Shown here piece by piece: positions 49,683 to 58,255 of a stretch of DNA of 64,000 nucleotides. This stretch comes from an uncultured bacterium (GTDB lineage: Bacteria; Cyanobacteriota; Vampirovibrionia; Gastranaerophilales; Gastranaerophilaceae), in NCBI GenBank assembly GCA_948684385.1, contig CAPQCU010000010.1:1-64000 (forward strand). Reading direction: 5' to 3'. The position numbers and the translations under genes are program-made. The notes below the pieces were generated by a model. That model searched no databases and was not told the DNA's origin. It saw only the letters and a program-made list of their open reading frames with translations. Position 1 is the first letter of the stretch; each line of letters begins with the position of its first letter.

Positions 49683-51111
49683 AATAATCATCTATTCTCT
49701 GCTTCTTATTCTGCTCACTCTCTCGCTTTATATCCGCAATAATTCCGGTGCGATTTTTGCAGGAATCGGAAACTATTATTACAAACATAATAATGTTGCT
49801 AAGGCTCAAGATTTTTATGAAAAATCTTTTGAACGCGGTGAGAAAAGCGCACGTGATATTTATGTTAACTCAATTATTAACTCGCCTTTGACGATTGAAG
49901 CGCAGGAAAAACTGGTTAACTTTGCTCAGGGAAAGGTTCAGGACGTGGCTTCCGGTAAGGCACAGAGCTTTTTGTATGAGCTTAAGAGAGAAATTCATAA
50001 CCAATACCCTTTGAATTATATTAAGCAGGCTCCGCATAACCGGCAGATTGTAAGATGGAATAAATTTCCGGTCACTTATTCTTTTGCAAATTCTGCTCAG
50101 CCAGAGTACAAAGCAGAAATCCGAAAAGCTTTTTCTGAATGGGAAAAAGTCGGAGCAGTTTTATTTAGCGAGAGTGATAATAACTCAAATATTATAATAA
50201 CTTTTAAAAATAACAAAAATAAAAATATGGAGTTCGGGCGAAAATATGTTGTTGCATATACAGTACCTCAAATCTCCGGCAGCACTCTTCAGAGAATGGA
50301 TATAAATTTCTTCGTTCAAGACCCTGAAGGACAAAATTTTACGAAAAACCAGATTTATAACACGGCTTTACATGAAATTTTTCACGCTTTAGGTTTTATG
50401 GGGCATAGCTTTGATAAAGAAGATATTATGTATCTGGCAAAAGATAATAATACTCTGGTAAACGATACGCGGGCTGAACTTACTGAGGCTGATAAAAGTA
50501 CTTTGAAGCTTTTGTATAAGATTAAACCTGATGTTACTAACTCGGACGAGCTTAAGAGCGAGTATGTTCCTTATCTGGTATTGGGTGATGATGAAGAGGT
50601 TAATGTTTCAAAAGTACGTGAAGCGAAAAACTACATTTATCACGCGCCTACATTGCCTTCCGGTTACATTGATATGGCAGAGAGCCTTGCAGCTGAAAAA
50701 CGATATCCTGAAGCTATCAGGCATTTGGAAAAAGCTTTGAGACTCGCTGATACTTATGATATGCAATACATTGTTTATTATAATCTTGCGGTTTGTTATT
50801 TTTATATTGACCATAAGGAAATGGCGCTTGATTATCTGGAAAAAGCACGCGAGATTAAAGACTGCGAAGAGATTCATTCGCTCAAAGCTGAAATCTTAGT
50901 GAAAACAGACAAAAATGGCGCGATAAATGAGTATAATTATTTAATTAACCTTTCTCCGGATAATCCTGAATACACATTGAGACTCGCAAATATTTATATT
51001 AAAGATTATGAGTATTTGAAAGCAAGAAAGATTTTGAAAGAGTTTTTGAAACGTAACCCTAATTTGAAAAATGATAAACGATTTTCACCTTACGGGATAT
51101 TGTTGTGGTAA
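49672..51111 (+). CDS. Matrixin-like metalloprotease with TPR repeats
   Basis: 479 residues from the ATG at 49672, inside the scpB tail. An N-terminal hydrophobic anchor or signal (about 3-20) precedes a metzincin domain: HEIFHALGFMGH (234-245) is the HExxHxxGxxGH zinc site, and EDIMYLA (about 253) is the Met-turn. Three or four TPR-like repeats follow (about 320-470). It is probably anchored in the inner membrane and faces the periplasm. A role in envelope protein processing is inferred. Nothing in its sequence links it to SMC. Confidence 0.8.
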   Translation: MKNRIIIYSLLLILLTLSLYIRNNSGAIFAGIGNYYYKHNNVAKAQDFYEKSFERGEKSARDIYVNSIINSPLTIEAQEKLVNFAQGKVQDVASGKAQSFLYELKREIHNQYPLNYIKQAPHNRQIVRWNKFPVTYSFANSAQPEYKAEIRKAFSEWEKVGAVLFSESDNNSNIIITFKNNKNKNMEFGRKYVVAYTVPQISGSTLQRMDINFFVQDPEGQNFTKNQIYNTALHEIFHALGFMGHSFDKEDIMYLAKDNNTLVNDTRAELTEADKSTLKLLYKIKPDVTNSDELKSEYVPYLVLGDDEEVNVSKVREAKNYIYHAPTLPSGYIDMAESLAAEKRYPEAIRHLEKALRLADTYDMQYIVYYNLAVCYFYIDHKEMALDYLEKAREIKDCEEIHSLKAEILVKTDKNGAINEYNYLINLSPDNPEYTLRLANIYIKDYEYLKARKILKEFLKRNPNLKNDKRFSPYGILLW

Positions 51112-51134
51112 AAATTTTGTGTTATTTTTCAGGT

Positions 51135-51359
51135 ATGAAAGTTGATTCAATCAAAAGTTATGTAACGCCGAAAACAACCGGATATTCTGCTACAGCAGCT
51201 CTCGGGATTGCTGTTTTGAGCGGGGTAAGCAAGAATAAAAGTTTCAGAAAAACGCATAAGCCGTTTGCGTATATTTCGGCATTTCTCACTGCTGTTCATA
51301 TTGCATTAATCGAATCGTATAAAAAATGTAACAAAAACACTCGTAAATCGTTACATTAA
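51135..51359 (+). CDS. Small membrane protein, unknown
   Basis: 74 residues from the ATG at 51135 (MKVDSIKSYVTPKTTGYSAT); an in-frame GTG at 51105 is possible but overlaps the protease gene. Two weak hydrophobic segments (about 20-35 and 50-65) flank a basic loop. The N-terminus recalls the Ser/Thr/Tyr-rich starts of other unknown proteins in this genome. No family recognised. It ends before a TATACAATTA promoter-like stretch. Confidence 0.5.
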   Translation: MKVDSIKSYVTPKTTGYSATAALGIAVLSGVSKNKSFRKTHKPFAYISAFLTAVHIALIESYKKCNKNTRKSLH

Positions 51360-51409
51360 TACATTTTTATTATACAATTATTTTTGAGGGTATAAAAAAG
51401 GTAAATAAA

Positions 51410-52090
51410 ATGTTTAACGAAATCAAAACTCATGAAATCACGGTCGACATTGTTATTCTGACAATAAAAGATGATGCTTTACAGGCTCTTCTTGTAAAAC
51501 GTAACAACGAACCGTTCAAAGATAAATGGGCAATTCCCGGCGGATATGTTCGAATGTCTGAAAACCTTGATGAAGCGGCAATGAGAGTTTTGAAAGAAAA
51601 AACAAATGTTGATAATATTTACTTAGAACAGCTTTATACCTTCGGTGACCCTCTAAGACACCCTGTTTCAAGAGTTATTACGTGTGCTTATTTTGCGCTT
51701 ATCAGAGCAGAAGATTTTGATGTTGTGACAACTGCAGAACTTGCGTGGCATAAGGTCTCTGACCTGCCTCCGCTTGCGTTTGACCACAAAGAAATTATTC
51801 AATATTCTCTTAAACGTACAAGAGAACGTCTTGAAATGTGTCCGGTTGCTTATCAGCTTCTGAATGAAAAATTCACTCTGACAGAAATGCAAAAAGCTTA
51901 TGAAATGATTATGGAAAAGAAACTTGATAAGCGTAATTTTAGAAAGAAAGTTATTACAACTGATGGCTTAAGAGAGCTTAACGAGTTTTCAAAATCATCT
52001 TCTAAAAGACCGGCAAGACTTTATACTTTTGATAATATTAAGCTCAACTCAAAAAGAGCACACTTCATTAAAAAGGAGACAAAATGTTAA
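51410..52090 (+). CDS. NrtR-like Nudix-domain transcriptional regulator
   Basis: 226 residues. An N-terminal Nudix fold (about 8-130) contains a degenerate Nudix box: GGYVRMSENLDEAAMRVLKEKTN, where the REUXEE catalytic glutamates are replaced (RVLKEK). A C-terminal winged helix (about 140-226) follows. That combination, a dead Nudix domain plus wHTH, is typical of NrtR-type regulators that sense ADP-ribose-like molecules and control NAD metabolism. No NAD genes are adjacent. It overlaps secG by seven bases. Confidence 0.78.
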   Translation: MFNEIKTHEITVDIVILTIKDDALQALLVKRNNEPFKDKWAIPGGYVRMSENLDEAAMRVLKEKTNVDNIYLEQLYTFGDPLRHPVSRVITCAYFALIRAEDFDVVTTAELAWHKVSDLPPLAFDHKEIIQYSLKRTRERLEMCPVAYQLLNEKFTLTEMQKAYEMIMEKKLDKRNFRKKVITTDGLRELNEFSKSSSKRPARLYTFDNIKLNSKRAHFIKKETKC

Positions 52091-52308
52091 CATTTTTCTG
52101 GATATTACAAGTTCTATCAGCAGCATTGCTAATTGTTTTAATACTTATGCATTCACCTAAAGGCGACGGTATCGCGGGGATTGGAAACGCAGCTCAGGTA
52201 TTTTCTTCACAAAAGAGTGCCGAAAAAGGATTAAATAAACTGACCGGTATTGTTGCTGCGGTATTTATTGTTTGCGTATTTCTTTTAGGATTTGGTATCA
52301 TCAAATAG
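52084..52308 (+). CDS. secG: Preprotein translocase subunit SecG
   Basis: 74 residues with two membrane helices (about 2-20 and 52-72) and the SecG-type loop LMHSPKGDGIAGIG followed by SSQKSAEKGLNKLT. It is an accessory part of the SecYEG channel in the inner membrane. Its start is inside the end of the Nudix regulator gene; tcdA begins two bases after its stop. Confidence 0.88.
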   Translation: MLTFFWILQVLSAALLIVLILMHSPKGDGIAGIGNAAQVFSSQKSAEKGLNKLTGIVAAVFIVCVFLLGFGIIK

Positions 52309-52309
52309 C

Positions 52310-53050
52310 ATGAATGAAATTTTTGCAAGAAATGTTTTGTACTGGGGAGAAGAAGCCCAGAACAAGATTTTAAGCTCGCATGTATGTGTGTTCGGATTAG
52401 GCGGAGTCGGCGGCTTTTGCGCGGAAACTTTAGCCAGAAGCGGAGCCGGTGAACTTACGCTTGTTGATTTTGATAAGGTTTCAAAAACAAATATTAACCG
52501 CCAGATTATTGCAGCGCATTCGACTGTCGGAATGCTTAAAACAGAGCTGTTTGAAAAACGGTTGAAAGATATTAATCCGGATATTAAACTTAATCTTGTA
52601 AGTGATTTTTTTGTTGAAGATTTTGATTTTTCAAAAGTTGATTATGTAGCGGATGCAATAGATACAATGCGCTCGAAGGTTAATTTATTATCAACATGTG
52701 TAGAAAAAAATATTCCTGTGATTTCTTCAATGGGAGCAGGAAACCGAATAAATCCGGAGAAGCTTTATGTATCTGATATTTCCGAAATCCATGATAAGAA
52801 AGCGCCGTTTGTTTCTCAGGTTATTTATCAGTTGAAAAAACGCGGGATAGAAAAAGGAATAACTGTTGTTACAAGTGACGAAAAGCCTTTTGTGCAGGAG
52901 AAGATTACAGAAGTTGAAAACATTACAACTCAAAGCGGAGAAGAAATCCAGTTTAATAAAATAATTCCTTCTTCAACCCCGTTTGTGGCTTCAACTGCTG
53001 GAATAATGATGGCAAGCCGGATTGTGCGTGATATTATTTCTTATCAATAA
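52310..53050 (+). CDS. tcdA: tRNA threonylcarbamoyladenosine dehydratase (TcdA)
   Basis: 246 residues from the ATG at 52310. It is an E1-like/ThiF fold: VFGLGGVGGFCAETLARSG (about 28-46), VDFDKVSKTNINRQ (about 56-69) and CVEKNIPVISSMGAGNR. TcdA closes t6A37 to the cyclic form using ATP, on tRNAs first modified through TsaC (1197). The E1-type catalytic cysteine seen in ubiquitin activators is not needed in this family. It converges with the gene at 53034 with a 17-base overlap. Confidence 0.88.
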   Translation: MNEIFARNVLYWGEEAQNKILSSHVCVFGLGGVGGFCAETLARSGAGELTLVDFDKVSKTNINRQIIAAHSTVGMLKTELFEKRLKDINPDIKLNLVSDFFVEDFDFSKVDYVADAIDTMRSKVNLLSTCVEKNIPVISSMGAGNRINPEKLYVSDISEIHDKKAPFVSQVIYQLKKRGIEKGITVVTSDEKPFVQEKITEVENITTQSGEEIQFNKIIPSSTPFVASTAGIMMASRIVRDIISYQ

Positions 53051-54410
53051 GCTTGTAAGCATATTTAATATTGTAATCTTGAAGCTCTTCTTCCGAAATT
53101 TCGCAGGCTTTTTTGATTAATTTAGCTGTTTCTGTGCCCGAAATCTTAAATATTTCAGAAATCTCATAAGCTGTTTTCCAGATATTGTTTTCTGTTTTTA
53201 AATCCGGTTTTACTGCTTTAAAATATGCTTGCAGTTTTTGTAAATCTGCTTGTGAGAAGTTAAAAGTATCGTCCAGAATGCATATAATAGCACAGTTTTT
53301 GAGGTACTGTAAAGCCCTTTCATGGCTTTCTTTTTCCATTTGATTATAAATATTTGTCTGATTTTTTGCTGTAATGTGAAAGTCTATTAATAAATCTGTT
53401 TTCACCTGTTCAAAATCACGGGATGATAAAACGCTATTTGTTTCTGTATAATTTTCTATATTCTGACCGTTAAATAAATCAAAAATGCTTGTAAACCCGT
53501 TTTTGTAAGCATCATTTTTCAGTGCAACAATTAACCTATCTGTATCAAAAGGTGCAATATCATATTTAGAGGTTATTTTATTTATAGCTGCAGCTTCTTT
53601 TATAGATTTTTCTATATTTCTGTCAAGCGGGTTAATTTTAGGTGTATATTGAGTATCATCAAATGCAATACGCCTTTCGAGCTCGGCAGTTAATAATCCT
53701 TCCTGTCCTAAAGAAAGGTTTAAACTTTCGGTGATTTTATCCAGTATTTCATCGGTTATCTTGAATGAGATGTCTCTTGTGAGAGCTTTTAGAGAAGGCA
53801 GGTTGTGTTCTTTTAATGCATCGCTGATTATGTTTCTCAAATTTTGCTGTTCTTCAGGATTTAGTTCGAATGTAAGAATTAAAGATTGGATGAATTTTTC
53901 GTCGTTCTCTTTGCTTTTTTTTATGGTATTTTTTATGCTTTGTTCAAAATTGTCTGTTTCAGAGAAGTCTGGGTCGTATCCGAATTCAGAATCGCACCTG
54001 TCGACAATTTTATTAACAAGAATTTCATAATTTTCATCGTCTAAATCAATAATATCGTTAATTTTTTCTGTTAAATCACATTGAAGATCCATATTTTCTT
54101 CGCCGCCAATATCGCTCATAGAAGTGTAATTGTTGCTTTGTAAAAAATTTGCGATTGTGTCTTTAACTTTATTCAAAATATCAGCTGACAGCCCGAATGC
54201 TGCTGCTATACTTCCTGCAAATAATAAATCGTCTTTATTAAGTTTAAAAGACTTACCTTTAAACTGTATTTGACTTTTTCCAAGTACAGACATTTTGTTT
54301 AAATCTCTTTGCAAATTCTCTGGCAGCTCTTCTGGTGTATTATTGTCTTTGATTTTAAAATTTTGAGACGCATAAGTATTTACATTTGCAAAGAAATTAA
54401 TTTTGTTCAT
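53034..54410 (-). CDS. Protein of unknown function with FKG patch (effector-like candidate)
   Basis: 458 residues from the ATG at 54410; an in-frame GTG at 54416 is less likely. The N-terminus is Asn-rich, then GKSQIQFKGKSFKLN (about 44-58) matches the FKG patch of the gene at 8641. DDLLFAGSIAAAFGLSADIL (about 60-79) is a mildly hydrophobic helix. The rest is strongly acidic and helical, with repeated Asp/Glu-Asn stretches. No catalytic motif. The A/T-tract element is not present upstream; a TATACATTATAGTG stretch is. It overlaps tcdA by 17 bases. Confidence 0.65.
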   Translation of the reverse strand: MNKINFFANVNTYASQNFKIKDNNTPEELPENLQRDLNKMSVLGKSQIQFKGKSFKLNKDDLLFAGSIAAAFGLSADILNKVKDTIANFLQSNNYTSMSDIGGEENMDLQCDLTEKINDIIDLDDENYEILVNKIVDRCDSEFGYDPDFSETDNFEQSIKNTIKKSKENDEKFIQSLILTFELNPEEQQNLRNIISDALKEHNLPSLKALTRDISFKITDEILDKITESLNLSLGQEGLLTAELERRIAFDDTQYTPKINPLDRNIEKSIKEAAAINKITSKYDIAPFDTDRLIVALKNDAYKNGFTSIFDLFNGQNIENYTETNSVLSSRDFEQVKTDLLIDFHITAKNQTNIYNQMEKESHERALQYLKNCAIICILDDTFNFSQADLQKLQAYFKAVKPDLKTENNIWKTAYEISEIFKISGTETAKLIKKACEISEEELQDYNIKYAYKLIDKK

Positions 54411-54505
54411 TTTCACTTCACCTTTTTTACACTATAATGTATAAAAGATAATAGAAATGAAAAATTGCTTAACTATTAAGATATGTAACGCTGAAAGAGG
54501 TGTTG

Positions 54506-54871
54506 ATGGAAGAACTATCGCTAAGAAACTATGCACATTTAGGCGACGCTGTTTGGGAAATCTTTGTGCGTGAATACGTGATTTTAAAAACTTCAAGCTC
54601 CAAGATGTTACATAAAATGACAACAGACAGGGTTAATGCAGGATTTCAGGCTGATATGCTGAATTTTATTTCTGATGATTTAACAGAAGAAGAACACGAG
54701 CTTGCAAGAAGAGCCAGAAATCTTCCTATTCCTGTAGGAAGGCGCTCAATTCAAAATATTTACAGACCTTCAACAGCTTTCGAAGTTCTAATAGGATACT
54801 GGTACTTAGAAGATAAAGAACGGCTGGAGGTTTTTTACAAAAAATTCCGCTCTACAGAATTTTTTAGCTAA
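54506..54871 (+). CDS. mrnC: Mini-ribonuclease 3
   Basis: 121 residues from the ATG at 54506, preceded by GAAAGAGG. It has an RNase III catalytic domain without a dsRNA-binding domain: LRNYAHLGDAVWEIFVREYV (with the catalytic Asp in GDA) and RPSTAFEVLIGYWYLE (with the second acidic site). Mini-III processes 23S rRNA ends in bacteria. It is convergent with the TPR gene by eight bases. Confidence 0.9.
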   Translation: MEELSLRNYAHLGDAVWEIFVREYVILKTSSSKMLHKMTTDRVNAGFQADMLNFISDDLTEEEHELARRARNLPIPVGRRSIQNIYRPSTAFEVLIGYWYLEDKERLEVFYKKFRSTEFFS

Positions 54872-55901
54872 GCCCCAGCTCCTGATTAATCCTTTCTGTG
54901 TATTCCTGCAAAATATGGCTGTCAGGGCATTGTTGAAGCAGCCTGCTAAGCTCCTGTTTTGCAAGGGCAAGGTACCCTGTATCATAGAGAATAATTATTT
55001 TTAAAAGGTTTGCTTCAAATAAGTTATCAGGAAGCTCTTCTAATGCACGTTTATAATGTTTCTCCGAGTAATAAAGATTTGCTAAAGCAAAATGATAATT
55101 TGTATTTTGCGGGTTTAGAGAAATTGCAATATTATAGTATTTTTTAGCAAAAGCAGTGTCACCCTGTTTAAAGTACATATTTGCTAAATTATAATGATAT
55201 TTGTCGTTGCAAGGTTCAAGCTTAATCGCTTTTAGCAAATGCTTGCAAGCTTTTTTATAATTGCCCTGATAATCTTCTATAAGCCCGCAGAAATTTAAAA
55301 GCTCTGCATTCTCGCTGTTATCGGAAAGCTTTTGAACGAGAGCAATACATTTATCTTTCTTATTCAGGGCGTAGTAAATTTGACCCAGAAGCAGCAAAAC
55401 TTCCTGATTTTCAGGACTCTTGGAGTAAAGCTTTTCAGCGAGCTCTTCTGCTTTTGTAAAATCCTGCCTGCGGTAAAGAGCTTTTGCCTGTTCTAAAATA
55501 ACTGCTGTGTTTTCGCTCTTTATATTGTATTCAAAAATTTCTTCAAATTTCCCCTGCAAGTTCAAAAGTTTGAAAATCTCTGCTAAATCTTTGTCGCTGT
55601 TTGAGATGCAATAAATGTTTTTTGCAGTTTGTTCGGCTTCCTGAAAAGCTTCTTTGTCGACAAAAATTTGTTTAAGTAGTTTTAAGGCATTAATATGTTC
55701 AGGTGCATTGTCCAAAACTTGTCCAATGTAGCTTAAGGTACGTTCTTCGTCTCCTAATTTGTAATAAAGCTCAGCGATTTCCAGAAGCAGCTCCGAGCTT
55801 GTATTATCTTCTTCCAGAGCCTTATAAAACACTTCAATAGCTTTTTTGTAGTGTCCTCTTTGTTTTAATATAAAGCCTTCCTGCAATAAATTTTTAATCA
55901 T
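54864..55901 (-). CDS. TPR-repeat protein
   Basis: 345 residues made of about eight to nine tetratricopeptide repeats, e.g. QRGHYKKAIEVFYKALEEDN (about 14-33) and NLANMYFKQGDTAFAKKYYN (about 236-255). No signal peptide or catalytic domain is visible. TPR proteins act as binding scaffolds. It follows the FtsB-like gene with an eight-base overlap, which suggests a role near the division or cell-wall machinery; that is inference. Confidence 0.88.
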   Translation of the reverse strand: MIKNLLQEGFILKQRGHYKKAIEVFYKALEEDNTSSELLLEIAELYYKLGDEERTLSYIGQVLDNAPEHINALKLLKQIFVDKEAFQEAEQTAKNIYCISNSDKDLAEIFKLLNLQGKFEEIFEYNIKSENTAVILEQAKALYRRQDFTKAEELAEKLYSKSPENQEVLLLLGQIYYALNKKDKCIALVQKLSDNSENAELLNFCGLIEDYQGNYKKACKHLLKAIKLEPCNDKYHYNLANMYFKQGDTAFAKKYYNIAISLNPQNTNYHFALANLYYSEKHYKRALEELPDNLFEANLLKIIILYDTGYLALAKQELSRLLQQCPDSHILQEYTERINQELGLS

Positions 55902-56322
55902 GTTTTATAAATCTCATCAGTTTTGCAATCGGATCTGCAACATCTTTTTCGTCTTCCGGTTTTGTATTAATAATTACCAGAACTTCGTCTTCTCCGGACA
56001 TTTTTAAGTTGTTTCTAGCGATTGCTTCTAAGCCTGTAACATTTGAAAAGTTTTTAATGTTGTCTTGCAGCTGCTCGTTAAGTGCTTTTGCCGAGTTTCT
56101 GGTTTTTGTTATCTGGACAATTTTAGCTTTGTAAGAAACTATTTTTGAAATATTCAAAACAGCACTTATGGTGATTTGGATAAGGCAGAGGAGCAGTATT
56201 ACTGTTAAAAAAGAGTAATAAAAACCGTTTGAAGCAGATGATTTTTTCTTCTTGGCTTCAGCTTTTTTGACCCTGTTAATGACTCGTTTTTGCTTTCTCT
56301 GTTCTTGTTTGTATCTAATCAT
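55894..56322 (-). CDS. FtsB/DivIC-like septum formation initiator
   Basis: 142 residues. A basic cytoplasmic N-terminus (1-30), one membrane helix (about 34-55), a coiled coil (about 62-100) and the conserved end NVTGLEAIARNNLKMSGEDE (about 93-112) match the FtsB/DivIC family. It helps assemble the division complex at the inner membrane. Coupled to the downstream TPR gene. Confidence 0.8.
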   Translation of the reverse strand: MIRYKQEQRKQKRVINRVKKAEAKKKKSSASNGFYYSFLTVILLLCLIQITISAVLNISKIVSYKAKIVQITKTRNSAKALNEQLQDNIKNFSNVTGLEAIARNNLKMSGEDEVLVIINTKPEDEKDVADPIAKLMRFIKHD

Positions 56323-56351
56323 AAATCAATTATATAAAAATTCCGGGATAA

Positions 56352-57062
56352 TTACAACTTAAATCCTGTAGAAAAACTTACAGCAGTACTTCTTTTTCCG
56401 CTGGAATAATAAGACTCGGCAAGCCCGAGTTCAAATTTTAAAGATTCTGCATATTTTTTTAAAGCAGGGCTGTAAACGAGTGTAATTTCGTTTTTGTTTT
56501 TAGGCAGGTTAACATAATTTGTAAAGCTGTCTTTTAAAGTCAGCCTGTCAGTAATATGCCATTCTGGTGTTACTCTTGCGGTAGCGTACTGAGAACCTAC
56601 ATCTTGAGAGGCATTCTGTCTTATTGTTGTGTTAAGAGAAAAAAACTTTGGGAAATCATACCTCACAAAAACTCCGGTAGAAGACTCTATTTGCGAGTAC
56701 GAAATCTCTTCATCCCAGATAGTTCCGTAAGTAAAGCCATGTGTGCTTTCAGTTAAGCTTCCGCTTAAAGGAAGAATATCTTTCAAAGCATTTCTTGTTA
56801 TTGCTGCCCTTGCGAGGGCGCTCCTGGGTGTGTTGGTGTTTGAAGTTATATTTAACATTTTAATCGGAATGGTGACTGAACGCTGAGGAATGTTTACTTT
56901 TGGTTTTTCAATGTTTTCATCAAGATAAATCGTCTCAACCGGATTGTCATCATACTCAACCTGACCTTGAAGTTTGTATGTTTCTTTTACTTTCTCTTCT
57001 TCTGCAAGAGAAGGGAGAAAATTTATGAACATTAAAAATATTATTAATAGAATTCTGAACAT
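56352..57062 (-). CDS. Secreted, probably outer-membrane beta-barrel-like protein
   Basis: 236 residues. Signal peptide (cleavage near SLA-EEE, residue 20). A linker (about 21-65) leads to a region of alternating aromatic/polar strands (STHGFTYGTIWDEEISYSQI, FVRYDFPKFFSLNTTIRQNA, EWHITDRLTLKDSFTN) ending in SFSTGFKL; this looks like a small beta-barrel. It is divergent from ompH. Exact family not recognised. Confidence 0.6.
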   Translation of the reverse strand: MFRILLIIFLMFINFLPSLAEEEKVKETYKLQGQVEYDDNPVETIYLDENIEKPKVNIPQRSVTIPIKMLNITSNTNTPRSALARAAITRNALKDILPLSGSLTESTHGFTYGTIWDEEISYSQIESSTGVFVRYDFPKFFSLNTTIRQNASQDVGSQYATARVTPEWHITDRLTLKDSFTNYVNLPKNKNEITLVYSPALKKYAESLKFELGLAESYYSSGKRSTAVSFSTGFKL

Positions 57063-57171
57063 ACTAATATTTTAGTTTAAATAGAGAATGATTTCAATTA
57101 AAATTTCTCCAACCGGCGAATGTTTTTTTCTGACAAAATGGAAGATAACTATTGAAGAAGTGAGGTTTATT

Positions 57172-57597
57172 ATGAAAAAAATGTTTTTAATTTTTGGTTT
57201 AGTGATGGTAACGGGCTGTGTTTGGGCAGAAGACAATATTGCAGTTGTGGATTTACAGAAAATTGTTAGTAACTCTTCTCAGGTCAGACAGCTAAAACAA
57301 GAGCATGCTAAGAAAATGGAAGAGCTTAATAAAGTTATTGTAAACGCAAGGAGTGCAATCTCAAAAGAGAATGATGCATCAAAAATTTTGCAGTTAGAGG
57401 AAAAATACACAAATGAGTTCAATGATAAAAAAGCTGCACTGGATAAAGATTATTCAAATCGTTTGAATGCAATCGAAAAAAATATAAAAGATGAAATTGC
57501 AAAAAAAGCTCAGGCAGATAATTACGACTATGTTTTTGCAAAAAGCGTACTTCTGTATGGCGGTAAAGATATAACTAATGAAATAAAAGTTAAGTGA
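57172..57597 (+). CDS. OmpH/Skp family periplasmic chaperone
   Basis: 141 residues from the ATG at 57172, behind GAAGTGAGG; the frame is open 84 bases further upstream. A signal peptide (cysteine in GCVWA-ED, so possibly a lipoprotein) leads to IAVVDLQKIVSNSSQVRQLK (about 21-40), then a Lys/Glu-rich coiled coil (about 40-105) and a short C-terminal strand region (NYDYVFAKSVLLYGGKDIT), the OmpH layout. It holds outer-membrane proteins in the periplasm; support for an outer membrane here. Confidence 0.85.
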   Translation: MKKMFLIFGLVMVTGCVWAEDNIAVVDLQKIVSNSSQVRQLKQEHAKKMEELNKVIVNARSAISKENDASKILQLEEKYTNEFNDKKAALDKDYSNRLNAIEKNIKDEIAKKAQADNYDYVFAKSVLLYGGKDITNEIKVK

Positions 57598-57670
57598 TAT
57601 TAAGATAAGTTGTTGCTTTATAATTTTTTGTATTATAATATTGATACAAAAGCTTATGGAGAACAAAGTT

Positions 57671-58000
57671 ATGCAAAAGAAAATTTTGATTTCATTAGGT
57701 TTGATGGCAGTAGTAGGACTTACTGCACAAGCATTTGCGCACTCAACTATTTATACAGATGAGCTGGGCAGAATGCACTTTTTAGGTAAAGACCCGGGAG
57801 CAAAAACTCTTCAAAAAGTTGAAGATTATAATGATCCTGCTCAAAAAGACGTAACTAATGTAGTTAATAATAACGAAGAACAGCCTTCTGAAGCAGAAGA
57901 AACAAAGGTAAACGATAAGAAACCGGAAAAAGTTCGCAAAATGTATTCCGAATCTGCAATACCGAATAACAATCAGAAGATGTTCTGGCAAATCTGGTAA
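57671..58000 (+). CDS. Small secreted acidic protein, unknown
   Basis: 109 residues from the ATG at 57671, behind ATGGAGAACAAAG. A signal peptide (cleavage AQAFA-HST, about residue 23) leads to HSTIYTDELGRMHFLGKDPG and then an Asn/Glu/Lys-rich, probably disordered part. The end is MFWQIW. No family recognised. tRNA-Gln starts seven bases later, so the mRNA may read into the tRNA. Confidence 0.65.
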   Translation: MQKKILISLGLMAVVGLTAQAFAHSTIYTDELGRMHFLGKDPGAKTLQKVEDYNDPAQKDVTNVVNNNEEQPSEAEETKVNDKKPEKVRKMYSESAIPNNNQKMFWQIW

Positions 58001-58006
58001 AAATAT

Positions 58007-58077
58007 TCCCGGATCGTCTAGCGGCAGGACTGAAGATTCTGGCTCTTCCAACAGTGGTTCGAATCCATTTCCGGGAG
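58007..58077 (+). tRNA. tRNA-Gln (anticodon CTG)
   Basis: Acceptor TCCCGGA/TCCGGGA, D arm GTCT/GGAC, anticodon stem GAAGA/TCTTC with loop TTCTGGC (anticodon CTG), T arm AGTGG/CCATT around TTCGAAT, discriminator G. The CCA is not encoded, unlike in tRNA-Gly at 16474. The last 15 bases before the discriminator recur at 58194. Confidence 0.93.
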
Positions 58078-58208
58078 TTTTTACAATAATTATACAAAAA
58101 GCACGGTAATGCCGTGCTTTTTGTTGCAGTTGGAATGTAAATGGATGAGAACCACCACAAGTCATAGACCCGTTAAACGCGAGCGAGCAAGACAATCCAT
58201 TTCCGGGA
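58062..58208 (+). repeat. Direct repeat of the tRNA-Gln 3' end (att-like)
   Basis: AATCCATTTCCGGGA occurs in the tRNA-Gln 3' end (58062-58076) and again at 58194-58208, 132 bases downstream. Integrases commonly use tRNA 3' ends as attachment sites and leave such duplications. Between the copies are only a terminator and non-coding sequence; no integrase is present, so this would be a scar. It may also be a tRNA-gene duplication remnant. Confidence 0.6.
58096..58122 (+). terminator. Terminator after tRNA-Gln
   Basis: AAAAAGCACGG / CCGTGCTTTTT around TAATG, then GTTG. Confidence 0.85.
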
Positions 58209-58220
58209 TATTTTTTGACG

Positions 58221-58236
58221 CAAAAAATTTTTTTAG
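58221..58236 (+). promoter_or_regulatory. Shared A/T-tract element, copy E
   Basis: CAAAAAATTTTTTTAGC, preceded by TTGACG at 58215-58220 and followed by AGTTTTAATGCTAATATA and the ATG at 58256. It begins just after the repeated tRNA-Gln end. Confidence 0.6.
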
Positions 58237-58255
58237 CAGTTTTAATGCTAATATA

